Assembly: GCA_947501885.1 (NCBI GenBank)
Contig: CANMXN010000003.1
Span: 118,946 to 182,945 of the forward strand
Direction of reading: 5' to 3'
Length of the DNA stretch: 64,000 bases
Origin: an uncultured Sphingorhabdus sp.
GTDB taxonomy: Bacteria > Pseudomonadota > Alphaproteobacteria > Sphingomonadales > Sphingomonadaceae
Part shown: positions 9,535 through 19,163 of the stretch, piece by piece
Position numbering within the stretch: position 1 is the stretch's first letter
Layout of the letters: every line of letters begins with the position of its first letter
Program-made: the position numbers and the translations under genes
The notes under the pieces: model-generated
Told to the model about the DNA's origin: nothing
What the model saw: the letters and a program-made list of their open reading frames with translations, nothing else
The model's database searches: none

Positions 9535-11220
9535 TTAATTATTGCCCTCTCTGTTTTTGTTGAAACTAACTATCTCATCATATTGTTCACAAATGCTTAC
9601 AAAAATTGACTTCCAAGTAGGTGTATTTCCCATTTTCTCCTCGACCCACTTACGATGTTTTATTAAAAATAAAGCAGCAGCAGTTGCTAACGGTATGGAA
9701 ATAGCAGGGTTAGCAATAGCTATAGCAGTAACAGCCCCAGTTACACCTGTTTTACGAGGATGAGATTTTGCTATTTTAGCAGTCTCTATTAACAGGTTTT
9801 TAGCTGTTTCAGCAGTCCATTTTATGCGCCTATTGTCAGGATCAAATTCGAGAGGAGTAAGGTCAGCGGTTTCATTTAAAATTTCTTTTGTGCCTTCTTC
9901 CAACAATTCGGAATTTTCGGCATCCTTGGTCAATGTGCGCAAATCATCAGGCGTAAATACTGCTGGTTGCCTATCTGGGCCAAGCATAGCCGTATCAAGA
10001 GCATTCAGTTTGGGCTGAAAGGCCACCATCATATTATGCGCTGATTGCCAATTATTCAAATCGACCAATAAATCATCTGACAGTGGTTGCATCATGCTAT
10101 TTTTGCTTTGGTAAGCCGCCAATGTCTGACGCAGTTTTTCGCCCTTTAAAACAGATAGACTTGGCCGTATTTGTTCAATGGAGCTTCCTAAATTTTCGAT
10201 ATAGCTCTCTAGCAAGGGAGATAATTGCGCTCCGGAATTACTGGTGGCGCATTTCTCTTGAAGCGCTTTTGCTTCATCCAGTGCCATTTGATGACGCTCT
10301 TGAGAATCCTCATCCGATAAAATTTCATCTAATGATGCCTGTACGTCTATTGCAATTTTACCATTTGAACCAGCTTTGAAAGTGATAGCATTGCTATTTT
10401 GCTCAGGTATTTTAGGAGTTGAATCATTATTTACTAAATCAGCATTTTCTTGTTCATAACGTTCTTGGGCGCGCTGACGAGCATCGCGCAGCCATTGGTC
10501 AAGCTGAGCATTGACATATTCCGCACCCTTATCCCAAAAATCTTCATTTGTTGCATCAGCCAATTTGATGAGGATGGCTTTATCTTCTATGCGATCTTTA
10601 TCGTGCGGAATGTCAAATGCAGATTTATTTCCAATTAGTCTGCGTTGGTACCAGTCGGTCCAGTGAATGTAATTGCTGTCAGACTTCAGTAACTTAGGTT
10701 TTGCATCCAACCATTGTGATTGAATTTCGGATGGTATTTGATTGGCAAACCAAAGAGGTTCTGCTGTTAGGGCCATGCTAGCCGTGTTGGAGTCATGACT
10801 TTCCAAAAATCCAATGTCTTCCTCTATGCTCTGCCAAATAGCAGCAGTATCAGCAGCAGCATCATTAGCAGTAGTAGCAGCAGCATCAGTAGCAGCAGCA
10901 GTAGTAGCAACAGCATCAGCAGCAGCAGTAGCAGCATAAGCAGCAGCATTAGCAGCAGCATAAGCAGCAGCATCAGCAGCATCAGCAGCATGAGCAGCAG
11001 CAGTAGCCATACCATGGGCTGGAATATTGTGCGCAGCCCAAGATATGGAGGTAGCACGCAATAGGGTAAGCGTAAATTCACTATTTCGTGAGATTATTTT
11101 ATTGTTTAATGCAAATGGTAACACCCGCAAAGCTGCGCGGGCTGCAATGATTTGAGACCAATCTATCGGCTTATCCTCTAACCATTTTTCTAATTCTTTA
11201 TCTGACGTTATCTTTACCAT
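9535..11220 (-). CDS. Unknown protein with long alanine-rich helical repeat
   Basis: I do not recognise a named family for this 561-aa protein. Residues 1-70 form a folded N-terminus (WLEDKPIDWSQIIAARAALRVLP). Residues about 71-127 are almost pure Ala with D, Y, N or T every third or fourth residue, a helical pattern. Then follows a block with paired Trp (WTDWYQRRLIG and DFWDKGAEYVNAQLDQWL) of a kind I associate with uncharacterised alphaproteobacterial proteins. A charged helical middle follows, and near the C-terminus a glycine/alanine-rich hydrophobic stretch (GAVTAIAIANPAISIPLATAAALFL, given here only as positions about 500-525) that may insert in a membrane. The Ala tract is coded almost only by GCT. 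Function unknown; a membrane-associated stress or defence effector is possible but unsupported. Confidence 0.75.
   Translation of the reverse strand: MVKITSDKELEKWLEDKPIDWSQIIAARAALRVLPFALNNKIISRNSEFTLTLLRATSISWAAHNIPAHGMATAAAHAADAADAAAYAAANAAAYAATAAADAVATTAAATDAAATTANDAAADTAAIWQSIEEDIGFLESHDSNTASMALTAEPLWFANQIPSEIQSQWLDAKPKLLKSDSNYIHWTDWYQRRLIGNKSAFDIPHDKDRIEDKAILIKLADATNEDFWDKGAEYVNAQLDQWLRDARQRAQERYEQENADLVNNDSTPKIPEQNSNAITFKAGSNGKIAIDVQASLDEILSDEDSQERHQMALDEAKALQEKCATSNSGAQLSPLLESYIENLGSSIEQIRPSLSVLKGEKLRQTLAAYQSKNSMMQPLSDDLLVDLNNWQSAHNMMVAFQPKLNALDTAMLGPDRQPAVFTPDDLRTLTKDAENSELLEEGTKEILNETADLTPLEFDPDNRRIKWTAETAKNLLIETAKIAKSHPRKTGVTGAVTAIAIANPAISIPLATAAALFLIKHRKWVEEKMGNTPTWKSIFVSICEQYDEIVSFNKNREGNN
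10840..11006 (-). repeat. Imperfect GCT trinucleotide repeat inside a gene
   Basis: On the minus strand the codon GCT is repeated dozens of times, broken by GAT, TAT, AAT and ACT. Because nearly every Ala uses the same codon and the interruptions differ by one base, the tract looks expanded by strand slippage and not by selection on protein sequence alone. All changes of whole units keep the frame. In the other frames the same tract yields meaningless Ser- and Leu-rich open frames. Confidence 0.85.
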
Positions 11221-11315
11221 ATACGTACCATCAATGCCGATTGCTCATATTGCAAGCAAAACATAATGCTCTATGTTTTGGGCTGGACCTCTGGGCGGCA
11301 AAGGCCTATCAATAA

Positions 11316-11437
11316 TCATCCCCGGGGAGTCGGCTGGCGTATCATGCTATTACACTGCATTAATGCGCAATGACTGAGAGGCATGGTTGGCACCGTGCGA
11401 CCCGCTGAACCTGAATCTGATAATACAGACGGAGGGA
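11316..11437 (+). ncRNA. TPP riboswitch (THI element)
   Basis: The conserved thi-box pieces are present in order: GGGG near 11324, CTGAGAGG at 11374-11381, ACCCGCTGAACCTGA (about 11400-11414), then TAATAC and GGAGGGA at 11431-11437 closing the P1 helix with the TCCCC at about 11319. The element between GGGG and CTGAGAG is longer than usual, so the P3 arm is probably extended. It sits ahead of the frameshifted small membrane gene, thiC and the ridA-like gene, so thiamine pyrophosphate should repress this set. GGAGG at 11476-11480 is the first ribosome binding site downstream and may be the one controlled. Confidence 0.93.
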
Positions 11438-11488
11438 GGGAGCGGCCATTATACCGCGCTCAAACTCCGCAATCTGGAGGCACGCGAT

Positions 11489-11891
11489 ATGATGATATTT
11501 TCGGCATGAATTATCCCGCATGGATTTGCATGGCCATTGGTATTTATTCGGTTGCGGGGGTGTTGGCGGGTTGCGCCAGCCTAATTTTTGGGTGGATATG
11601 ATCGACAATATCATCGCCAACCCTGCTTTGCGGTTTTTAACGGGCATTATCTGCATCGCCATTGGCACCGCTATCTATCTGGTGGAGCCTTGGGGGCGTG
11701 CGGATTATATGCTCTATATTGTCAAAATCATTGGTTTTTGGATGGTGGTTGAAGGGGCTTTATTCATTGCCATTGGCGATCTATTTTTGCATCTTTCTCG
11801 CAAAGTCTTAAACTATGCACCGCGCCTATGGGCGCTTATTTCTATACTCATCGGCGGCGCTTTCATTATCGCGGCCGAGCTTAATATGTAA
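11489..11891 (+). pseudogene. Small membrane protein, broken by frameshift
   Basis: Two open frames together spell one plausible four-helix membrane protein of about 128 aa. Frame one runs from ATG 11506 (MNYPAWICMAIGIYSVAGVLAG) and meets a TGA at 11599. Frame two, open from well upstream, continues LRQPNFWVDMIDNIIANP and then three helices to 11891. Re-reading one base near the GGGTT at 11568-11572 joins them smoothly. The well-placed GGAGG (11476-11480) leads to ATG 11489, which stops after six codons at TGA 11507, so there may be a second slip or a coupled leader. Alternatively ATG 11598 (ATGA overlap) starts a 97-aa protein alone. Position in a TPP-controlled operon suggests a link to thiamine, for example transport; that is inference. 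Confidence 0.6.
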
Positions 11892-11897
11892 TTATAA

Positions 11898-13847
<1,950 letters not shown>

Positions 13848-13859
13848 GGGAGAGATAAT

Positions 13860-14321
13860 ATGCATAAATTTATGGTGGCAATGGCAACGGGTGCGGGGCT
13901 ATGCACTACCGCCGTGCAAGCGCGTGAACCAAAAAATGTAACCCAATCCGAAGACCCACAAACGCTCGCGTTTCAAAATTCGGCGGGTTATTCAGATGCG
14001 GTTATTGCGGGCGGCACCATCTATTTATCGGGTTTGATCGCTACTCCAAAAGAGGGCGAAACGGACATGAAATTGGCCTATGAACGTTTATTTGAAAATA
14101 TCGGATGCAGGTTAGAGCGCGCAGGCGCGACTTGGAATGATGTGGTCGATATCACCACATATCATACCGATTTAACGGGGCAGATTAATGATTTTATCAC
14201 CGTCAAACATCGCTATATCAAGGCACTATTTCCCGTATGGACCGCGATTGGGGTGGCATCATTATATGATCCCAAAGGCTTGGTTGAAATGAAAATAACC
14301 GCGCATAAGTCTAAGGATTGA
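13860..14321 (+). CDS. Exported RidA-like (YjgF/YER057c) protein
   Basis: RidA proteins hydrolyse reactive enamine/imine intermediates such as 2-aminoacrylate. The 153-aa product has the family core: YLSGLIATP, an amphipathic middle helix (AYERLFENIGCRLERAGATWNDVVDITTYHTDL region) and a C-terminal AIGVASLYDPKGLVEMKITA strand set. The Arg that binds the substrate carboxylate in classical RidA is not obvious in this version. Unlike cytosolic RidA, it starts with a signal-peptide-like segment ending near VQA, so it is probably periplasmic. It follows thiC by 12 bases with GGGAGAG as ribosome binding site, so it should be under the same TPP switch. Confidence 0.85.
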   Translation: MHKFMVAMATGAGLCTTAVQAREPKNVTQSEDPQTLAFQNSAGYSDAVIAGGTIYLSGLIATPKEGETDMKLAYERLFENIGCRLERAGATWNDVVDITTYHTDLTGQINDFITVKHRYIKALFPVWTAIGVASLYDPKGLVEMKITAHKSKD

Positions 14322-14485
14322 GATAATAGTATATCGGTGATAGGCTTTATTTGTCGGTTGATAAGTTGGAATGTTGGCGGGATAGATGTGCAGGACTTTT
14401 TAAATAAAATAGGTTGGCATAATCGTTTAGTTGACCAAACCATTTTTTCGTTCTATTGATGACTATAGGTATCAAAGGAATATGC

Positions 14486-15349
14486 ATGAGCAATTGGACT
14501 GAAATAACGAATGCACTGGGAAAGCCAGCATTTGAACTTGATGATGTGCTGATTTACTCAGGGGATTGTTTGGATATTCTAAAGAAAATCCCTAAAGGCT
14601 CGATTTCATTAACAGTCACTTCTCCGCCCTATAATATTGGCAAAGAGTATGAAAAAGTTTTGCCAATGGATGATTATATTCAGTGGACTGAGGATTGGAC
14701 GAAATTGGTCCATAGAGCTACAAAAAGTACTGGAACATTTTGGCTTAACCTTGGTTATGTGAGTATGCAAGACAGGGCCAAAGCAATTCCTCTTCCTTAT
14801 ATTATTTGGAATAGGATTAATTTTTTCTTGATTCAAGAAGTTGTATGGAATTATGGTGCTGGTGTTGCAGGGAAAAATTTTTTCTCTCCTCGTAACGAAA
14901 AGTTTCTTTGGTATGTGAAAAATGAGAATAGTTATACTTTTAATTTAGACGCGGTCCGTGATCCCAACGTAAAGTATCCTAATCAGAAAAAAAATGGCAA
15001 GCTTCGTTGTAACCCGTTAGGTAAGAACCCGTCCGATGTCTGGCAAATTCCTAAAGTTACTTCAGGCAAGAATAGGTCATCTCGAGAACGAACAGAACAT
15101 CCAGCTCAATTTCCGATTGAACTTATTAATAGAATTATTTTGGCAACAAGTGATAGAAATGAAATTGTAATGGATCCGTTTTTAGGATCGGGATCAACAA
15201 TTGAGGCAGCTATTCGTAGTGGGAGGAAAGCTATCGGATTTGAACTTAATGAACGCTATATAGAGATAGCAATAGAAAGAATTATTGCTCTAAAAGCGGA
15301 AATGTCAAACGAGAATTGCCAGTTAGATTTATTGGAATCAGTTGTTTGA
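14486..15349 (+). CDS. Site-specific DNA methyltransferase (N4-cytosine or N6-adenine, beta-type order)
   Basis: This is the modification enzyme of a restriction system. The catalytic motif IV is TSPPY (residues 45-49), typical of N4-cytosine methyltransferases though also seen in N6-adenine ones. The SAM-binding motif I, DPFLGSG, comes late at 230-236, so the order is that of the beta class. TTG 14456 and ATG 14459 are open upstream, but AAGGAA at 14474-14479 points to ATG 14486, giving 287 aa. It converges with the endonuclease gene, the two overlapping by 12 bases at their ends. Base composition is visibly more AT-rich than thiC and ridA next door, which fits recent acquisition. Confidence 0.92.
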   Translation: MSNWTEITNALGKPAFELDDVLIYSGDCLDILKKIPKGSISLTVTSPPYNIGKEYEKVLPMDDYIQWTEDWTKLVHRATKSTGTFWLNLGYVSMQDRAKAIPLPYIIWNRINFFLIQEVVWNYGAGVAGKNFFSPRNEKFLWYVKNENSYTFNLDAVRDPNVKYPNQKKNGKLRCNPLGKNPSDVWQIPKVTSGKNRSSRERTEHPAQFPIELINRIILATSDRNEIVMDPFLGSGSTIEAAIRSGRKAIGFELNERYIEIAIERIIALKAEMSNENCQLDLLESVV

Positions 15350-15934
15350 ATAGAGCGTCATTAATTTCAGCGCCGCAAGTTTTGCGCCTATTGAAGCTTG
15401 TTGACCAGTGGGCTTAGCTTGTCCGATCCAATCTTTGTCATCTATCCAACCAAATCTTATATTTTGGATATATGCGCATAAGTCATCCTCTCTGGGAAGT
15501 TTATAGTTCACTACCAGATAATAGCCAGTTCGAGATTTAGTCTTATTTTTTGATCTATGGCCAGTACTTCGATTGCCGTATAAACCAGATTTGCTGGAAG
15601 AGGTTTTTATCTCGAACGAAAACTTATCGTCGGCACCATAGACAATATCTTTTTCAGCTTTTTTGTTTCCACCACGCCAGTTGTTGTCAACATCATTCAA
15701 TCTAAGCGCTATTAGTTTTTCAATAATTACACCTATGGCTTGGGCAGGCAAAAAAATGTCTAATCCTATTTTTAATTTTTTGTGTCCGATACTTGAGGAA
15801 TAAATATCGTCCCAAGCCTCCAACACAGCCCGACACAGTGTTTCAGTATCAAGTGGAAAGTCGTCAACTAACATTCGTGTCTTCTGCGGCCATAGTGCTT
15901 CTGACAAGCTATCGTAAGGAGATTTAGTCATCAC
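15338..15934 (-). CDS. Type II restriction endonuclease, ScaI-like
   Basis: The 198-aa protein lies between a controller gene and a methyltransferase and has a PD-(D/E)XK-like core: DIVYGADDKFSFEIKTSSSKSG (about residues 93-114), where D, E and K are the likely catalytic residues, followed by GNRSTGHRSK and a beta strand YYLVVNYKL. The overall pattern reminds me of the ScaI family (AGTACT), whose partner methylates cytosine N4, in keeping with the TSPPY motif of the neighbour. The family name is recall and not proven; the role as endonuclease rests on context and the core motif. Its start overlaps the controller gene by 11 bases, so both are read from one transcript. Confidence 0.75.
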   Translation of the reverse strand: MMTKSPYDSLSEALWPQKTRMLVDDFPLDTETLCRAVLEAWDDIYSSSIGHKKLKIGLDIFLPAQAIGVIIEKLIALRLNDVDNNWRGGNKKAEKDIVYGADDKFSFEIKTSSSKSGLYGNRSTGHRSKNKTKSRTGYYLVVNYKLPREDDLCAYIQNIRFGWIDDKDWIGQAKPTGQQASIGAKLAALKLMTLYSNN

Positions 15935-16157
15935 TGAAACTCTCGAATAGAATCGCAGTTGGGATATCCAATGCTTCTGAAATTCTAATAATATTGACTA
16001 AACCAATGTTTCTCTCTCCTCTCTCTATACCACCGATGTATGTCCGATCTAAACTGCATCTGTCAGCAAGCGCCTCCTGAGATATGCCTAATTGATATCT
16101 AATGCGACGTACGGTTTTTCCGAATGTAGATTTTATGTCTGAATCTGATTGTATCAT
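15924..16157 (-). CDS. XRE-family controller protein of the restriction system
   Basis: A 77-aa protein that is a single helix-turn-helix domain of the Cro/C1 type. The recognition region is GISQEALADRCSLDRTYIGG (about residues 19-38), followed by IERGERNIGL, which is typical of restriction-modification controller (C) proteins. These dimers bind C-boxes ahead of their own gene and time endonuclease expression after methylation. A C-box-like inverted repeat is present 23-42 bases upstream of the start. The gene overlaps the endonuclease by 11 bases. Confidence 0.9.
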   Translation of the reverse strand: MIQSDSDIKSTFGKTVRRIRYQLGISQEALADRCSLDRTYIGGIERGERNIGLVNIIRISEALDIPTAILFESFSDD

Positions 16158-16179
16158 TTAATCAAGAAAGACGAAAGAT

Positions 16180-16198
16180 GACAGTCAGTCCACGGACT
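16180..16198 (-). promoter_or_regulatory. C-box-like operator ahead of the controller gene
   Basis: The segment holds GACAGTC (16180-16186) followed directly by AGTCC-AC-GGACT (16187-16198), an inverted repeat with five-base arms. Known C-boxes are GACT...AGTC palindromes arranged as two adjacent dimer sites. Position, 23-42 bases before the controller ATG, agrees with autoregulation. The assignment is inference from motif and place. Confidence 0.55.
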
Positions 16199-16322
16199 AT
16201 ATGTACCATGTTGGGTTGGGCGGACAGATTATCAGATGTATTTGTCAGCCATCAATACTATTTTCTACATGGCTTACTAATTGTCCTATAGTAAACATCC
16301 AAATACGGTTCAATCAATTGTC

Positions 16323-17252
16323 TTATCCACAAATCTCTTCCATACTCTCCAATAATTCCTCAACCCGTTCTTTGAGCCACTCCAACTCCTCCATCGTGAT
16401 TTCATAATACCTGGAATAGCGCGCTTCGACATAGGCTTTTTTGAGCAGTTCAAAGTAGCGGCGATAGGGTTTTTCGCTGGGCCAGATGGTGCGCAAAGTC
16501 TCTTCGCGGGCTTCGCATTGGGATCGCAGGAAGGCAAGGTTATGCGTTGCAGGATTGTAGAGGGTCTTGGTTAAGAGATAAGCGGTGTAAGCGCGTTCAG
16601 TTGCTTGGTGTAGGTTGAACGCGGCTTCGTTATTCATTCCTTCATTCGTGTTGAATATAGCTGTCTTTAGACTATCACGTGCTTTCCCAGACCATAATTC
16701 AAAATAATCTTGTGCCATTTCTTTGGCCCGTTCGGGGTCGGGATCGCGTGCATTGTCGAGCCGATATTTTTTATTGCCGCCCTTCGTTTCTTCGAGGGCA
16801 TATAGCTCTATCCCTTCCTCGGCAATATCACGAAAGAAATAGCGTCCATCAGCAAGCTGGGCCTGTACATCGGCCAGGCTGTGAATGATGATTTGCGGTA
16901 TCGGGGTGAAACTGGCGAAGCCTTCGCGTGTTGCCTCCATCATCATACGGTCTTCGGCTGCGGCCCAATAATCGGTAAAATCGGTGAATATCTCGTCATT
17001 GACGATGATGAGGATATCATAGTCGGAGAAATAGCCGCTTGCTCGGTCCTCGACCCAGCCTCTGGGTTGGTGACGTGATTTTGGCCCAAAGGCGTGGCTG
17101 CCATAGAGGATGATTTTCAATATGCGGCCCGATTTTTTGCGCTCCGACGTTGCAAGGTTGCGCTTTTCGTCAAATTCTTCGCGTAATATTTGGACAAAAC
17201 GCGCCAGTCGCTTTTGCTTTGCTGCGGGCAGATGATCTAGCGAAGTCTTCAT
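16323..17252 (-). CDS. Nucleotidyltransferase (MNT) fused to HEPN domain
   Basis: The first half of this 309-aa protein is a polymerase-beta type nucleotidyltransferase: ILYGSHAFG (about residues 46-54) and SDYDILI (about 75-81), the GS...DxD signature. The second half, from about residue 165, is helical with ALxHQATERAYTAYLL-like and HNLAFLRSQ features of a HEPN domain. In two-gene MNT-HEPN toxin-antitoxin pairs the transferase AMPylates the HEPN RNase; single-chain forms like this are common in alphaproteobacteria and are not clearly toxins. An exact RX4-6H ribonuclease motif is not evident. The gene lies 165 bases upstream of the controller gene on the same strand. Base composition is more like the chromosome than the restriction genes. 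Confidence 0.8.
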   Translation of the reverse strand: MKTSLDHLPAAKQKRLARFVQILREEFDEKRNLATSERKKSGRILKIILYGSHAFGPKSRHQPRGWVEDRASGYFSDYDILIIVNDEIFTDFTDYWAAAEDRMMMEATREGFASFTPIPQIIIHSLADVQAQLADGRYFFRDIAEEGIELYALEETKGGNKKYRLDNARDPDPERAKEMAQDYFELWSGKARDSLKTAIFNTNEGMNNEAAFNLHQATERAYTAYLLTKTLYNPATHNLAFLRSQCEAREETLRTIWPSEKPYRRYFELLKKAYVEARYSRYYEITMEELEWLKERVEELLESMEEICG

Positions 17253-17737
17253 GGCATAATGAATAGCAGATGCATTGCGTCATAGGCAAGGGAATGCTTT
17301 TGCGATTTGATGATTGGTCGGCCTATTGCTATTTCCAACGTAACGCCGCCACGTTGAATTAATCTACTGCCATTATGCTGAATTAATCTACTGTTGTCAT
17401 GCTGAACTTGTTTCAGTATGATGTTGTGTGATGTGTTATCCTGAAACGAGTTCAGGATGACGATGGTTGTTCGCGGTTACATCTGTTGTTCATGATGACG
17501 ATGGTGGTTTAAAGTCACAACAGTTGGTTTATTAAGATTATGATATTTTGGTTTCATCATTAGGCTGGTTTTTAAAATAAGAATGGGTTCTAATTGCTGA
17601 CAAAATTGTCCTGAGTAGTGATGCAGGCTCGATATTTTAGGATATTCGACAAATAATCAACGGGTCATCGACAAAATAGCGACATAGTGGCGACAATTCG
17701 CTACAAATATTCGACATAATCAGAAGGAAAAAATAGC
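17253..17737. other. Intergenic stretch with short repeats, no gene
   Basis: No reading frame here looks coding. It holds a 15-base direct repeat (TGAATTAATCTACTG at 17355 and 17379, period 24), two inverted-repeat units described separately, and two copies of GATGACGATGG. It ends with a GAAGGA ribosome binding site before the DUF427 gene. Confidence 0.7.
17398..17458. repeat. Pair of REP-like palindromes in opposite orientation
   Basis: The first unit at 17398-17420 has the core CTGAACTTGTTTCAG inside CAT...ATG. The second at 17438-17458 is ATCCTGAA-ACGAG-TTCAGGAT, a perfect eight-base stem whose core is the reverse complement type CTGAAACGAGTTCAG. Two related palindromes facing each other are the layout of a REP doublet. 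Closely similar CTGAACTTGTTTCAG palindromes are, from memory, widespread in sphingomonad genomes. Confidence 0.75.
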
Positions 17738-18331
17738 ATGGAAAAATTATCAAAAGCGCAATTATTATCGTTGATGTTGCCGCATCGTGACAAATGGGAT
17801 GCATCTTTTCGGCCTGACCCAATGGATGCTGTTGGAGAGGGAGAGGAATCGGTGTGGGATTATCCGCGTCCGCCATGCGTTGAGGCGACCTATGGCGCAG
17901 TTCGTGTGGCATATGGCGAGACCATTATTGCGCAGAGCGAGACGGCACTCGATGTGAAAGAGACGGCTGGCGCGCCAGTTCCTTATATAGCGCCAGATGA
18001 TGTCCAGATGGATTTGTTGCGCAAAAATGACACGATCAGCCATTGCGAATGGAAGGGGGAGGCGCATTATTATGATGTCATTCTGCCCGATGGCAATGTG
18101 ATAAAAGATGCCGCTTGGTCCTATCATGATCCTTTTGATGATCTGAATAATGCCTATTTAAAAATTACGGATTATATTGCATTTTATCCTTATAAATTCG
18201 ATTGTTATATTCAAGATAGGGATGGCAATTGGGAGAAAGTTCGCCCGCAGCCTGGCAATATTTACGGCGGCTGGGTAACGAATAGGATTAAAGGACCGAT
18301 CAAAGGCGAGCGCGGTACGGCGCATTGGTGA
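17738..18331 (+). CDS. DUF427 domain protein
   Basis: The 197-aa product contains the DUF427 pattern: VEATYGAVRVAYGETIIAQSETALDVKET in the first half, then PYIAPDDVQMDLL, CEWKGEAHYYDV and AWSYHDPFDDLNN with IADYIAFYP-like ending. The fold is a small beta structure of unknown biochemical role, found in many actinobacteria and proteobacteria. Start ATG follows GAAGGAAAAAATAGC. The C-terminal extension (KVRPQPGNIYGGWVTNRIKG) is also usual in alphaproteobacterial members. It is a single-gene unit and converges with the lipoprotein gene after it. Confidence 0.88.
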   Translation: MEKLSKAQLLSLMLPHRDKWDASFRPDPMDAVGEGEESVWDYPRPPCVEATYGAVRVAYGETIIAQSETALDVKETAGAPVPYIAPDDVQMDLLRKNDTISHCEWKGEAHYYDVILPDGNVIKDAAWSYHDPFDDLNNAYLKITDYIAFYPYKFDCYIQDRDGNWEKVRPQPGNIYGGWVTNRIKGPIKGERGTAHW

Positions 18332-18362
18332 GTTATTGTTATAATCTTTCAATATCAGCGGC

Positions 18363-19040
18363 TTATTCATGACCCCAAGCAGGGGGCGGGGTGTCGACGG
18401 GTTTGGACAGATCAAATTCTACGCGGAATTTGCGGTTCACCCGTTCCATCTGATAGCTATATATATCATCGGTAATACCTACGCTCCAAATATTGGTGGA
18501 CGATGTTGTTAGGCCGTTTTCCGTAAATAATATCTTGCTCTCATCATCAACTGGAAAATGCTGTAATTCCGCGCTACCAGTATCGGATGTATCACCGCCA
18601 TATTGGGTGATTTTATCTTCGCTGCCATCTTCATGGCGATGATCATGCTTGAGACGCAGGCCATTATTTGTACGGGTGATAACCCATGTACGTGATCGGT
18701 CCCAAACATCTTTTTCACGTTCAATATGAAAAGGAATATCAATCCGTGTCTCGCTACAATTGGTAATGCTGATGCGCATGTCTTTGCCAGACATAGCTGT
18801 ATCAAGTTCATCGTCAGATACTAGTTTTCCTGTGAAAGATTGTCCGCAACGGGCGGTTAAATTATTGAAAAATTCATCCTGAGGATTGCTAGTTTCTGCT
18901 GCATCTTGATCCGTAATATTTTGCGCTTCTGCACTTTGAATTTTCTTGTTCTGAGTTTGCTCAGATTGTGACTCATCATTTGGTGAACAAGCTGATAAAA
19001 TTATTATTAAGCTTAATGATGCTATATGATATATATTCAT
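18363..19040 (-). CDS. Putative lipoprotein, unknown function
   Basis: The 225-aa protein begins with a short signal peptide ending in the lipobox LSAC, so Cys18 should be lipidated. A polar Gln/Glu/Asn-rich linker follows to about residue 55. The globular remainder starts near CGQSFTGKLVSDDELDTAMSG and contains WVITRTNNGLRLKHDHRHEDG, mostly predicted beta strands. I do not recognise a Pfam family. The gene stands alone and ends 31 bases from the convergent DUF427 gene. Confidence 0.8.
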   Translation of the reverse strand: MNIYHIASLSLIIILSACSPNDESQSEQTQNKKIQSAEAQNITDQDAAETSNPQDEFFNNLTARCGQSFTGKLVSDDELDTAMSGKDMRISITNCSETRIDIPFHIEREKDVWDRSRTWVITRTNNGLRLKHDHRHEDGSEDKITQYGGDTSDTGSAELQHFPVDDESKILFTENGLTTSSTNIWSVGITDDIYSYQMERVNRKFRVEFDLSKPVDTPPPAWGHE

Positions 19041-19163
19041 TACTGTAGTTTATAGAGTTTCTTAAAATCGCTCAATAGGTAGGTGTAAATAAATTTGAAC
19101 TGCTAGGGTTTTTGTTGAACTGATGGATAATTAAATATGCTATATGTGAGAGTAGATTAAGTG

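Noticed and set aside
10795-11081. Poly-Ser (plus strand) and poly-Leu (minus strand) open frames
   Set aside because: Both are other-frame readings of the GCT repeat in the 9535-11220 gene.
11383-11601. Plus-strand frame starting inside the TPP riboswitch
   Set aside because: The first 40 codons lie in the riboswitch RNA. Only the part from ATG 11506 looks like protein, and it is treated as a piece of the frameshifted membrane gene.
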